Origin: Leuconostoc fallax KCTC 3537
GTDB lineage: Bacteria; Bacillota; Bacilli; Lactobacillales; Lactobacillaceae
NCBI RefSeq assembly: GCF_000165675.1
Contig: NZ_AEIZ01000020.1
Span: forward strand, 31,665-95,664
Direction of reading: 5' to 3'
Length of the DNA: 64,000 bases
Positions within the stretch are counted from its first letter, which is position 1, and each line of letters starts with the position of its first letter. The position numbers and the translations under genes were made by a program. The notes below the pieces were generated by a model. The model was not told where the DNA came from. It ran no database searches and saw only the letters and a list, made by a program, of their open reading frames with translations. This document shows positions 32,199 to 44,181 of this stretch, one piece after another.

Positions 32199-33245
32199 TT
32201 ATTTTTGTGATGATTTCAGCAACTTTTGTGCCGCACGTTCACCATCGTAATTAGATGATTTCGCTGGTTCATATCCCTCATGTGAATACACTGCAATAAC
32301 CTTTTTACCTTCTTTAGTCTTAGCTAAATTAATAAATGCTTTTGACAATGCCTTTTCAAATTCAGGTGTCATAACCTTTGATTTCTTTGATACAGAAATT
32401 GTGTCATTATAAATTTCTTGTGATACACCAATAACATTTGTTTCTTCCCAAATTGACTTTGGTTGTTTGTAATCAGTTGTCCACATTTTAGCAAAATTAA
32501 CACGCGCATCACCATAAGCTGGCATAACATCAATTTGTCCAGAGGCTAAACGCGCCATCCCTGATCCATATGAATCAAGTGTGACAGTGTTCTTCAAATT
32601 CGAAACTGTTTTATTGTAATTTTTATTCAACCATAATGAAGGATAGATGTATCCAGCTGATGATGTTGTTGATGATAAGCCCCATTTAGCGGAGTTCAAA
32701 TCTTCCCATGTCAACTTTTCACCAGCATTAACTTTCTTAGCTAATGCTTGTCCCTTAGCAGATGGACCTGCAATAAACAATGAACGGTACTTTGATGACT
32801 GACCATTAGTTAATTCTGTTGCCTTACCGTCATTCCATTTCGCAGCATCTGAAGAGTCTTTATTCAATGCCGCACGTGTTGCTGTCAACAAAACTTTAGC
32901 ACCATCTTGATACATCACATACGTACCACCCGGAATGAAGCCAATATCAGCTGTTCCTGATGACAAAGCTTCACCGGCAGCTTCATAGCTCGTACCAACT
33001 TTGATATCAACTTTCTTAACGTCATACCCTTCTTTTTTCAATTCGTCCTTTAACAACGTCTTCATTGGCGCTGTCATCGTTACGATTTTATCAGGCTGCG
33101 TTGACGGAACAAAGTAAACCTTCAAATCTTTGATAGTCTTATCTGATGCTGCCTTTGATCCTGTATGTGTAAAGCCAAAATACGCCGCAATTGCAACAAT
33201 AATGACGATAACAATACCCGCTAATGTTTTTGCATTCTTGCTCAT
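32199..33245 (-). CDS. phnD: Phosphonate-type ABC transporter substrate-binding protein PhnD
   Basis: 348 aa. N-terminal hydrophobic anchor (residues about 8-25) with no lipobox cysteine, then the PhnD-like fold: LKVYFVPSTQPDKI, GTADIGFIPGGTYV, SSTTSSAGYIYP and the GSGMARLASGQIDVMP block. First gene of the operon. The ligand is not settled by homology: phosphonate, phosphite or organophosphate are possible, and no C-P lyase lies in the window. Confidence 0.9.
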   Translation of the reverse strand: MSKNAKTLAGIVIVIIVAIAAYFGFTHTGSKAASDKTIKDLKVYFVPSTQPDKIVTMTAPMKTLLKDELKKEGYDVKKVDIKVGTSYEAAGEALSSGTADIGFIPGGTYVMYQDGAKVLLTATRAALNKDSSDAAKWNDGKATELTNGQSSKYRSLFIAGPSAKGQALAKKVNAGEKLTWEDLNSAKWGLSSTTSSAGYIYPSLWLNKNYNKTVSNLKNTVTLDSYGSGMARLASGQIDVMPAYGDARVNFAKMWTTDYKQPKSIWEETNVIGVSQEIYNDTISVSKKSKVMTPEFEKALSKAFINLAKTKEGKKVIAVYSHEGYEPAKSSNYDGERAAQKLLKSSQK

Positions 33246-33523
33246 GACACTCTTCTCCCCATTTGCCTAATGACAATTTTTCTGTAACAAATATAACTCA
33301 CGGCATGATAAGCAAATGCTATCGCTGCACTATTTACTTTTAAAAGTCATTGTATATTTATCCCGCTTATTAATATAACAGAAAATTAGGCCATTAAGTT
33401 CCTTTTATGATTAGAATGTACTCATTTTGAAATGAAACGTCCGGTACATAACGAACATTATATCCTGATATGTCCTTTATTCCGAACGTTAATTTTAAAA
33501 GCGTTTTCTTTTTATCGGTGTAA
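33246..33523 (-). promoter_or_regulatory. phnD upstream region with repeated CGAAC[A/G]TTA elements
   Basis: 278 nt without a gene. Plus-strand direct repeats CGAACATTA (33452-33460) and CGAACGTTA (33484-33492) are 32 nt apart, and an imperfect inverted CCGGACGTT-like element pairs with AACGTTCGG; a minus-strand TATAAT lies inside the first repeat. These look like operator half-sites for a regulator I cannot name. Confidence 0.4.
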
Positions 33524-33556
33524 CAAAAAAAGCCGAATGCTACCATTCAGCTTTTT
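33524..33556 (-). terminator. atp operon terminator
   Basis: AAAAAGC-CGAATG / CATTC-AGCTTTTT hairpin 12 nt after the atpC stop, with an A7 (T7 on the minus strand) tail. One of only two runs of seven I saw in the window. Confidence 0.85.
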
Positions 33557-33567
33557 ATAGAAATAAT

Positions 33568-34007
33568 CTATTTACCTTGCTTTGCAGCAGCAACATGAAT
33601 ACGATTAACAGCACGCATCAAAGCCACGCGAGCACGCTTTAATTCGTCCTCGTTATGCACTTCTTGTGCATGTTGAATACGCGTTTCCGCACGATCTCTT
33701 GCGCTTTGAGCACGATTAACATCAATTTTATCTGATGTTTCCGCACTATCTGCAACAACCGTTAATACGTTATTTGAAAACTCTGCAAATCCACCATTAA
33801 CAGCTAAAGAAACCGTTTTACCGTCTTTTTTACCAATAATTCATTGATATCTAACGCTGCTAATACTGGTTCGTGATGCCGCATTAATCCAAATTGACCA
33901 CCTTTAGTGTTCACAGTAGCAATTTCAATACTTTGCTCATTGTAAACATCACCTTCGGGTGTCACAATCTGGACTTGAATACCTTGAGTTGTTGTCTCAT
34001 CAGCCAT
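33568..34007 (-). CDS. atpC: ATP synthase epsilon subunit (frameshift as given)
   Basis: F1 central-stalk subunit. N-terminal beta-sandwich (IQVQIVTPEGDVYNEQ, GQFGLMRHHEPVLAALDI) in one frame; the C-terminal helices (DVNRAQSARDRAETRIQHA ... VAAAKQGK) in another. The run 33826-33831 has six T where seven restore NELLVKKDGKTVSLAVNGGF. Repaired length 146 aa, normal. Since the subunit is essential here, the break is very probably an assembly error. Confidence 0.93.
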
Positions 34008-34021
34008 TATTCAATACCCCC

Positions 34022-35512
<1,491 letters not shown>

Positions 35513-35521
35513 TCAATAAGA

Positions 35522-36430
35522 CTATCCTAATGCTGCCATACCACCTGTAATTTCTGTAATTTCTGTTGTAATTTCAGCTTGACGTGCACGGTTAAATTGT
35601 AACTCTAAGCGACCAATAAGATCCTTAGCGTTATCCGTTGCAGCTTTCATCGCTGTTGATGAAGCTGCATGTTCAGCCGTCTTCGCATCAAGAACTGCTT
35701 CATACACTAAACTCTGTGCAAATTGTGGTAGCACAACATTCAAAACTGCTGTGGCATCTGGTTCGATGTCATAAACACTTTGAACATCTAGCTCTGCTTT
35801 ATCCTCATTAGTACCACCCATTGCATGTAACGTATCTGCAGTCAATGGTAATAACTGAACATCACGAAATTCGCTAGTTAATCTGTTGACAAAGTGATTA
35901 TAAACGACGTGAAGTGCATCAAACACCTCAGAATCATATAGACTTGTCACTGTATTTACAACATCACGAATTTCGTTATAACTTGGCACATCGCTTACAC
36001 CGCGATGTTCAAGGACAATGTCAAATCCCAACTTCTTATAAAAGTCGGCACCATTGCCACCAATTGCCAAAATAGCAGTGTTATCTTGTGTCAAACCAAG
36101 GCGTTCCATTAAAGCGTTAGTCTGTTTAATGATATTGGCGTTATAAGAACCAACTAAACCACGATCTGATGTTACTACCAAAATGCCAGTCTTCTTAATT
36201 GGCCGTTGGTTAATCAAAGGAATATGTGCGGCATCAGCATTATCAAATAGATGTGCTGATACAAGATGTTCCACAATTGATTCCAAACGAGCCGCATAAG
36301 CTGAATAACCACTACCAAAACGTTGAATTTGACTCAACTTAGCAGTCGAAACCATCTGCATGGCACTTGTAATTTGGCGAGTTTTTTTAGTTGAAGCAAT
36401 TCGACGCTGAATATCTTGCAAAGAAGCCAT
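35522..36430 (-). CDS. atpG: ATP synthase gamma subunit
   Basis: 302-aa rotor shaft. N-terminal [20 protein letters not shown] and C-terminal [25 protein letters not shown] coiled-coil helices are standard. Intact. Confidence 0.97.
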   Translation of the reverse strand: MASLQDIQRRIASTKKTRQITSAMQMVSTAKLSQIQRFGSGYSAYAARLESIVEHLVSAHLFDNADAAHIPLINQRPIKKTGILVVTSDRGLVGSYNANIIKQTNALMERLGLTQDNTAILAIGGNGADFYKKLGFDIVLEHRGVSDVPSYNEIRDVVNTVTSLYDSEVFDALHVVYNHFVNRLTSEFRDVQLLPLTADTLHAMGGTNEDKAELDVQSVYDIEPDATAVLNVVLPQFAQSLVYEAVLDAKTAEHAASSTAMKAATDNAKDLIGRLELQFNRARQAEITTEITEITGGMAALG

Positions 36431-36444
36431 ATCAGCGCCCCCTC

Positions 36445-37971
<1,527 letters not shown>

Positions 37972-37980
37972 TCATCCTCA

Positions 37981-38522
37981 CTAACCTAATAATTGTGCCT
38001 TAAACTTGGCGATTTTTGTTTTCAAGCTACCATCAATCAAGGTAGACTCTGATTGTAAGATAACACCACCTAAGATGCTCTCATCTATAGTGTTTGAAAC
38101 ATTAACTTTCTTTGCCCCTGTTTTTGTGCAAAGACTTTTGCCAAACGCTGTAGTCGTTCCTCATTAAGAGGGACACTAGTTGTCGCTTCAACATCAACGA
38201 TACCATGCATTCTGTTATAAGCATGCATAAACTGTTCTATAACTAAATGTAAAATATTTAATCGCTCATTATAAGCCAATAGCTGAATTAAATTCTTCAC
38301 ACTTTCTGGTGCAAAATCAGTTAATGTAGCCAACAAAGATTGCTTAATATCGTCAGTTACCTGAGTAGATGTTAAAATCTTTACCAACGTTTGATTATCC
38401 TGCAAAACAGTTTGAATCGTTTGCAAACTTACTTTAATTGTTTCGACATTATCTTGTTCGCTTGCTAATTCAAAAATTGCTTTAGCATATTGGTCAGCAA
38501 TGTCTTTATTATTCTTTGCCAT
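37981..38522 (-). CDS. atpH: ATP synthase delta subunit (frameshift as given)
   Basis: Peripheral-stalk cap. The N-terminal six-helix domain (ADQYAKAIFELASEQDN) is in one frame to residue about 137; the run 38121-38125 has five T where six restore KVFAQKTGAKKVNVSNTIDE and the C-terminal GGVILQSESTLIDGSLKTKI block, ending at stop 37981-37983. Repaired length 180 aa, normal. Confidence 0.93.
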
Positions 38523-38533
38523 CCCAATACTCC

Positions 38534-39040
38534 TTATTCAGACTTTTCCAAGTCCGAAATATAGGCATCAATTAATGCTTGTTGATCATTTAACGATAAT
38601 TCTTTTTGCATTAACTTTGACGCAATTGCAACAGATAATGCTGCGACGTCATTCTTTGCGCTAGAAATCGCATCATCCTTGAGTTTTTGTGCCTCAACTT
38701 CAGCTTGGCTGTTAATTGCTTGTGCACGATCACTAGCTTGACTAACTAAGACATCGCTTTGCTTTTGTGCACTTGCTTTTGCATCAGCAACCACTTTTGT
38801 TGCTTCGTTGCGCGCATTTGCCAATTCACCTTGACGTTTTGACGCTAATTCTTCTGCTTGTTGACGTGCAGTTTCTGCACCATCTAAATCAGAACTAATT
38901 TTGTCCGCACGTTGATCAAGAATGTTCATCAGTGGCCCGTAAGCTACCTTAGATAAGACCCACATCAGTAAGAGGAATGCAATCAAGACAAAGAGCATTG
39001 AGCCTAACGGCACGCTCGCTAAAATTGTTGTCTCCAACAT
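38534..39040 (-). CDS. atpF: ATP synthase b subunit
   Basis: 168 aa. One N-terminal membrane helix (residues about 10-28) followed by a long Ala/Gln/Lys-rich coiled coil (QRADKISSDLDGAETARQQAE) forming the stator. Confidence 0.97.
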   Translation of the reverse strand: MLETTILASVPLGSMLFVLIAFLLLMWVLSKVAYGPLMNILDQRADKISSDLDGAETARQQAEELASKRQGELANARNEATKVVADAKASAQKQSDVLVSQASDRAQAINSQAEVEAQKLKDDAISSAKNDVAALSVAIASKLMQKELSLNDQQALIDAYISDLEKSE

Positions 39041-39062
39041 GATTCTCCTCCGCTAATCTTAA

Positions 39063-39333
<271 letters not shown>

Positions 39334-39415
39334 TCAGTGTACTATTCAAAAAATTATACTTACTAATTATTGTGGGCAATAGTCTCACTATTTTTCCACT
39401 ATCACACTTCATTAC

Positions 39416-40138
39416 TTATTCGTCCCCACTCAACTGGGCGATGAATACGCCTGTCAATATGACAAAGACATATGCCTGAATGGCACCAATAAAGAGTGAA
39501 AATCCTTGCCAAATCATTTCAATTGGCAAAGCTACTACTGACCAAAAACCATTAAAGTGACCTGGCCAAGCTAGGCTGTTAGCCACCAATGTTAGCAACA
39601 TTTCACCAGCGAAAATATTTCCAAACAATCGCAATGACAACGTTAAGAAATTGGCCAGTTGCTCAATGATATTCAAAGGCAACATCCAGGCATATGGCTT
39701 GAATAACATATTTTTAATATATCCACCAAAACCAAGTTCCTTAACACCAGTTCCATGAGCCACCATTAATGACATAATGGCTAAGGTCATTGTTACCACA
39801 GGATCTGCAGTTGGTGATTTAATATAAGTTACATCACCAAATTTAATCTGCAACAATAAGCCCATTTCGTTTGCCACGATTATGAAGAAAAACAACGTAA
39901 ACGCGTACAAACCAAAAGTTCTTGCCTGCGACTTGCTTAATTGGCCACCAACAATATTGTTAGTGAAATCCAACAAATATTCAATTGCATTTTGCTTTTT
40001 ACCTGGTCTAACACTCAAGTGACGTGTCAGCAACCAAGCGACTAAAACAACAATTGCACTCGCCAGCAACGTTGAAAGAATGGTGGTCCAATCAAATGTT
40101 AGCCCAATAAACTCAAACGTTGCCGTAGGTTCATCCAT
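39416..40138 (-). CDS. atpB: ATP synthase a subunit
   Basis: 240 aa, five to six helices. The essential arginine lies in LANFLTLSLRLFGNIFAGE. First gene of the atpBEFHAGDC operon; the operon promoter should be in 40139-40340. Confidence 0.97.
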   Translation of the reverse strand: MDEPTATFEFIGLTFDWTTILSTLLASAIVVLVAWLLTRHLSVRPGKKQNAIEYLLDFTNNIVGGQLSKSQARTFGLYAFTLFFFIIVANEMGLLLQIKFGDVTYIKSPTADPVVTMTLAIMSLMVAHGTGVKELGFGGYIKNMLFKPYAWMLPLNIIEQLANFLTLSLRLFGNIFAGEMLLTLVANSLAWPGHFNGFWSVVALPIEMIWQGFSLFIGAIQAYVFVILTGVFIAQLSGDE

Positions 40139-40340
40139 GCGCTTTCTCCTTTCTTGCTATTTGGCGAAATGGTCGAAATCGGCTATTCGTCATAAATACA
40201 TAAATTTATAATACTCTTTTGAATTAAAAAACAACATAAAAACCACATTTTTCACAAACCCTTATATCTTTACCAAAGCCACTATTAATGATAACGTTTT
40301 CATTATCTCTTTTATATTTGCCATACCCTTTAGCGTATAT

Positions 40341-40374
40341 AAAAAAGCAACACACTAACGTGTGTCACTTTTTT
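40341..40374 (-). terminator. uraA terminator
   Basis: AAAAAAGCAACACAC / GTGTGTCACTTTTTT hairpin with four-base loop; its right arm overlaps the permease stop codon at 40373. Confidence 0.85.
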
Positions 40375-41648
40375 AATCTTCTTTTTCAGATGCTGCAACA
40401 CGTGGTAAGCAAATATTCAAGATAATCCCAAGAACAGTTGCAATTGCGACACCAGAAAAGTCCATTTGTGAACCAAGTTGCAAATGAAAGTTACCAATAC
40501 CAACAACCAGTATAGGTGCTGCAATCATTAAATTACGTTTACGACTATAATCAACTTTATTATCAACAATAACCTGTAATCCTGCTGCTGCAATGACACC
40601 ATACAACATAAAGCCAACACCACCAGTGACTGCACCAGGAATCGTTGAGATTAATGCAGAAAGTTTACCAACAAAACCAAAAATAACGGCGAAAAAGGCA
40701 GCACCACCAATCACCCAAACAGAGTAAACACGACTCAATTGCATAACGCCAATATTTTCACCATATGATGTCACAGCAGGACCACCAATTAAACCAGCAA
40801 CAACAGAAGCTGTCCCATCTCCTGTCAATGTCCGCTTCAATCCCGGATTTTCAAAAAATCATGTCCAGTAATTTTATTTAAGACCATTAAGTGACCTAAG
40901 TGTTCTGATAATGTAACCAAAGCAAGTGGTGCCATACTCAAAACAGCTGCCGGATAAAATTTGAAACCATCCTTATCCATAAAGCTTTCAAAATTCGGTA
41001 ACGCAAACCATTGCGCATTAATAACTGGCTGTAAATCAACAAGACCGACAATCAAGGCGACAATATACCCAAAAATAATACCAAGCAATACTGGCATTAA
41101 TCCCCAAAAGCCACTCAAGAACATATTAAAGCCAATTGTCGCTAGTAAGGTCACCAACGCTACCAAAAAACACGAATATCATAATGGTTATTCAACATCG
41201 TGGCTGAGCTCGCAGCTGATCCTGCCAAGCTCAAACCAATTACCATGATAATAGGACCAACAACTTCCGGTGGGAAAATCTGATTAATCCACTTCGTTCC
41301 AGTTACTGTCACAAGTAAAGCAACTAGCAAATACACGACACCAACAGATATAATCCCCTGGGCCACTGCCGGATAGCCAATCGTCTTCATCAGTGAAGCC
41401 ATTGGAATGATAAATGCAAAACTCGATCCCATATAAGCCGGAATTCGGCCACGGGTGATTAACAAGTGAAGTAATGTCCCTACACCAGATGTAAACAGCG
41501 CAACACCTGGATTCAACCCCACAAGCAAGGGTACCAATACCGTTGCACCAAACATGCTAAATAAATGTTGTAATGATAGACCAAACCACGTCCAAAACGG
41601 TGGTCGTTCTTGCACATCATAGATTGCATTACTAGCCTTTTGTCTCAT
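40373..41648 (-). CDS. uraA: Uracil/xanthine (NCS2) permease, UraA-like (two frameshifts as given)
   Basis: Polytopic proton-linked nucleobase permease. Start ATG 41646-41648 (MRQKASNAIYDVQERPPFW) after TAGGAGA. Conserved blocks SLQHLFSMFGATVLVPLLVG and the NCS2 stretch around VALVTLSEHLGHL are present. The frame breaks at 41165-41170 and 40853-40858, both six-base A runs where seven restore RVFLVALVTLLATIGF and GHDFFENPGLKRTL. Repaired length about 425 aa. Uracil is the likelier substrate (short N-terminus, EHLGH motif), but xanthine cannot be ruled out. Confidence 0.88.
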
Positions 41649-41741
41649 GACATATCTCCTAAATTCATACTGCTTACCATTATAAGCAAAAATAAAACAA
41701 TTAGCATCTATAATATTATTTTTTATAAAAATCAGAATAAT

Positions 41742-41778
41742 AAAAAAGCACAACCATGCTTACCATCATTGTGCTTTT
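41742..41778 (-). terminator. Terminator of the candidate small transcript
   Basis: AAAAAAGCACAA (41742-41753) / TTGTGCTTTT (41769-41778); on the minus strand the stem is followed by T6. Confidence 0.8.
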
Positions 41779-41950
41779 CCATTATTCTCATGTGAAACAC
41801 GCTGCAAACGTGTTACTTAAATACGCCATTCAAATGTTATCTAGCGTGTGTTATCGGTAATTCATTCCCCTACCAGATTGTCTATCAATCAGCGCTTTCA
41901 TTCACGAATTAGTGTTCACGTATCATTGACTATACATGCTATCATTTCGC

Positions 41951-42019
41951 TTATTGATTCGACCACCGGCTATTAAACATCTCAATTGAAGCGTTTTGTT
42001 CAAGTTGTCTTTGCGTCAT
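41951..42019 (-). CDS. 22-aa small ORF in the candidate transcript
   Basis: Translates as MTQRQLEQNASIEMFNSRWS followed by NQ and a stop. ATG 42017-42019 follows a perfect AGGAGG (42026-42031) at 6-nt spacing, which is stronger than for many real genes nearby. Hydrophilic, no membrane segment. I do not recognise it; it could be a regulatory peptide, a functional small protein or the relic of a lost gene. Confidence 0.5.
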   Translation of the reverse strand: MTQRQLEQNASIEMFNSRWSNQ

Positions 42020-42047
42020 CTATAGCCTCCTCTTATTTGTTAACTTA

Positions 42048-42076
42048 ATTATAGCACACAATGTTAGCGCTTTCAA
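42048..42076 (-). promoter_or_regulatory. Near-consensus promoter overlapped by a cre site
   Basis: Minus strand -35 TTGAAA (42071-42076), 17-nt spacer, -10 TATAAT (42048-42053). The spacer and -35 are covered by TGAAAGCGCTAACA (42062-42075), a full match to the CcpA cre consensus, predicting glucose repression. Confidence 0.8.
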
Positions 42077-42141
42077 TACTACTAAAAGTACTTTTTAAGT
42101 ATCTAATCGAAAACATTGTATTTTAATCTTAAAAAGTATTG

Positions 42142-42170
42142 CATCATCAAAAAATCATGTTATATTATTA
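42142..42170 (+). promoter_or_regulatory. tRNA-Lys/Asn promoter
   Basis: TTGCAT, 16-nt spacer, and a TATATT with a preceding TG (extended -10), about 20 nt before tRNA-Lys. Approximate coordinates. Confidence 0.5.
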
Positions 42171-42187
42171 TCTGTTGTTAAAGACAT

Positions 42188-42260
42188 GGACAGTTAGCTC
42201 AGTTGGTAGAGCAACGGACTCTTAATCCGTGGGTCCAGGGTTCGAGCCCCTGACTGTCCA
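42188..42260 (+). tRNA. tRNA-Lys(CTT)
   Basis: Cloverleaf: acceptor GGACAGT/ACTGTCC, anticodon stem ACGGA/TCCGT enclosing CTCTTAA (anticodon CTT, reads AAG), T-loop TTCGAGC, discriminator A, CCA not encoded. Confidence 0.94.
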
Positions 42261-42265
42261 CTTTT

Positions 42266-42337
42266 TGCTCCATAGTTCAGCGGTAGAATAACGCACTGTT
42301 AATGCGCAGGTCCCTGGTTCGAATCCAGGTGGAGCAG
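42266..42337 (+). tRNA. tRNA-Asn(GTT)
   Basis: Acceptor TGCTCCA/TGGAGCA with U1-A72 and discriminator G as in other bacterial tRNA-Asn; anticodon loop CTGTTAA gives GTT; T-loop TTCGAAT. Five nt after tRNA-Lys. Confidence 0.94.
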
Positions 42338-42341
42338 TTCC

Positions 42342-42369
42342 AAACGAGTAGCTTTTGCTACTCGTTTTT
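42342..42369 (+). terminator. tRNA operon terminator
   Basis: AAACGAGTAGC-TTTT-GCTACTCGTTTTT, immediately after tRNA-Asn. Confidence 0.9.
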
Positions 42370-42377
42370 CTATCATT

Positions 42378-42416
42378 AAAAACACCCACCATCTCATAAA
42401 ATGGCGGGTGTTTTTT
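42378..42416 (-). terminator. rbsK-rpiA terminator
   Basis: AAAAACACCC ... GGGTGTTTTTT with an inner ACCAT/ATGG pairing, 12 nt after the rpiA stop; works in both directions. Confidence 0.88.
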
Positions 42417-42428
42417 ATCTAGCAACAT

Positions 42429-43129
42429 TTATAATTTTTGATTAGCTGTACGACGCTCCAAAACTTCAATACCATCGTCATTCCCTACAATAACACGATT
42501 AGCAATACCCAAGAACAAGCCGTGCTCAACAACACCAACCCTACTTTCTAAATATTGCGCTAACTCATATGGGTTATTGATTACATCCAGTACCAAATCA
42601 ATAATATAGTGCTGTGCATCTGTTACAATACGTCTGCCTAAATTATCGACACGATAACGTGGATTCAACCCTTTCAATGCAAATTCACGATATAAACGCC
42701 CACTGCCAAATGGTACAACTTCAACCGGAAGCGGGAAACTACCTAAAATATTGTGAACCTTACTTTCATCAACAATCCAGACATTTTCCTTTGAATTTTT
42801 GGCAACAATTTTTTCCATTAGTAATGCTGCCCCACCGCCTTTAATGCCATTAAGATAAGTATCCACTTCGTCCGCGCCATCAATCGTTAAATCAATACCA
42901 TCTGTGTCATCAATATCAACAATTCGGATACCAAGTTCTTTGGCACTCAACGTTGTCTTTTCAGAAGTTGTTACGCCAACAATATCCAAATGTTCTTTTT
43001 AATCCTTTGTGCTAAGGCAACTAAGAAATAAGATACTGTCGTGCCAGTACCAAGCCCTACCGTGGTATGATTTTGCACTAACTTTGCTGCATAATTACCA
43101 ATTTGTTGCTTAATGTCGTTTTTACTCAT
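42429..43129 (-). CDS. rpiA: Ribose-5-phosphate isomerase A (frameshift as given)
   Basis: Interconverts ribose 5-phosphate and ribulose 5-phosphate. The N-terminal phosphate loop VGLGTGTTVSYF is in the first frame; the body (TIDGADEVDTYLNGIKGGGAA, with the catalytic Asp/Glu region, and WIVDESK) in the second. The T run 42996-43000 has five bases; six restore AQRIKKEHLDIVGV. Repaired length 233 aa. ATG 43127-43129 overlaps the rbsK stop (ATGAGTAA), so the two are coupled: ribokinase product feeds RpiA and the phosphoketolase pathway. Confidence 0.92.
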
Positions 43130-44057
43130 CAGCAAGACCTCGTTCCACTAACAATGCATCAACTTCTCGCTTCAAAGGAATCGCTGCAATAGCCCCCGGC
43201 CTTGCTACAACAATAGATGATGCAGCGGTTGCGCGTGTCAATAACGCTTCGATTGACAAATCACTCGACCAGTTCGCAGCTAAAGAACCAATAAAGGTAT
43301 CACCCGCAGCCGTCGTATCAACAACTTTGGCAGGAATAATAGGGACAATACCCTGCTGTTGCTTCACATCGTAATAAACACCATCAGCACCCAAAGTCAC
43401 AACAATATCTTTAAATCCTTTGTCATGTAAGATATCAATAACCTGTTCTAATTCTTTTCGATCTGTTGTTGCAGGAACACCCGCCAATGCAGCCGCTTCT
43501 GTTTCGTTTGGCACCACAAGGTCTGTGTGATCAATAATTGCTTGTTCAATATAATGCGTGACAGGTGCTGGATTCAAAATAGTTGTTACGCCGTGCTGTT
43601 TGGCAATTTTAAACCCCTCTTCAATCGCTTCACGAGGAACCTCCAACTGCGCGACAACCACATCGGCTTCAGCAATGACTGATTCAGCCCGTCTGACATC
43701 TTCACGCGTCAAACTCATGTTCGCGCCACCATGTACCAATATTGTATTATGACCATCAGGTTCCAACATAATTGTTGCCGACCCTGTATGTGGTGCTTTT
43801 GTCGTAATATAACGATCATCCATTTTTTCATCTGTCATCAATTGACGAAAAGCCAAACCACGATCATCATCCCCGATCGCACCAATCATCGCCACTTGGC
43901 TACCTTGACGTTGTGCCGCAATGGCTTGGTTAGCACCTTTTCCACCAAAGTTACTCGACTGGTCGGTGACACCCAGCGTCTCACCTTGTCGTGGCAAGCG
44001 TGGCACCTTTTGAACGATGTCAATATTTAAACTCCCAATCACAACTACATTACGCAT
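43122..44057 (-). CDS. rbsK: Ribokinase
   Basis: 311-aa PfkB-family kinase making ribose 5-phosphate. Substrate motif FGGKGANQA near residue 40 and the anion hole/catalytic base DTTAAGDTFIGS near residue 250. TGGAGGCG RBS. First gene of the rbsK-rpiA unit; no ribose transporter is adjacent. Confidence 0.95.
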   Translation of the reverse strand: MRNVVVIGSLNIDIVQKVPRLPRQGETLGVTDQSSNFGGKGANQAIAAQRQGSQVAMIGAIGDDDRGLAFRQLMTDEKMDDRYITTKAPHTGSATIMLEPDGHNTILVHGGANMSLTREDVRRAESVIAEADVVVAQLEVPREAIEEGFKIAKQHGVTTILNPAPVTHYIEQAIIDHTDLVVPNETEAAALAGVPATTDRKELEQVIDILHDKGFKDIVVTLGADGVYYDVKQQQGIVPIIPAKVVDTTAAGDTFIGSLAANWSSDLSIEALLTRATAASSIVVARPGAIAAIPLKREVDALLVERGLADE

Positions 44058-44100
44058 ATACGCCTCCAGTTTCTTTAATCGAGTAAACCATTACAATTTC

Positions 44101-44137
44101 ATATTAGCATTTCAACACCGATGTGTAAACGCTTTCA
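44101..44137 (-). promoter_or_regulatory. rbsK-rpiA promoter with cre-type operator
   Basis: Minus strand -35 TTTACA (44124-44129), 17-nt spacer, -10 TAATAT (44101-44106). TGTAAACGCTTTCA (44124-44137) covers the -35: a full cre match, though a LacI-family ribose repressor could also use it. Confidence 0.75.
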
Positions 44138-44149
44138 CATTACGACATT

Positions 44150-44173
44150 AAAAAAGCCGGTGGTGCCGGCTTT
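44150..44173 (-). terminator. Terminator after the YhgE/Pip gene
   Basis: AAGCCGG-TGGTG-CCGGCTT with T6 on the minus strand. Confidence 0.88.
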
Positions 44174-44181
44174 CAAACTAT

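Larger units (their letters stand above)
41742..42041 (-). ncRNA. Candidate CcpA-regulated ~300-nt small RNA with a 22-codon ORF
   Basis: The predicted start is near 42041 and the end is at the terminator at 41742-41778. Contains a short hairpin AACACG/CGTGTT (41794-41816) and a second cre-like TGAAAGCGCTGATT (about 41891-41904). The layout (CcpA-box promoter, tiny ORF with strong RBS, terminator) resembles dual-function sRNAs such as Bacillus SR1, but no sequence relation is claimed. Expression is inferred only. Confidence 0.5.
41649..42187. other. 539-nt region without a long gene, containing a candidate small transcript
   Basis: Between the permease and the tRNA pair. It contains the minus-strand promoter, cre site, 22-codon ORF and terminator listed below, the permease promoter near 41660-41700 and the tRNA promoter at 42142-42170. 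No ORF longer than about 25 codons with an RBS was seen. Confidence 0.8.

Noticed and set aside
33480..33495. LexA (CGAAC-n4-GTTCG) box before phnD
   Set aside because: Half-sites are present but in direct orientation and 32 nt apart, not the SOS palindrome.
42222..42428. Minus-strand ORF across the tRNA pair
   Set aside because: It is the complement of tRNA-Lys and tRNA-Asn and their terminators.
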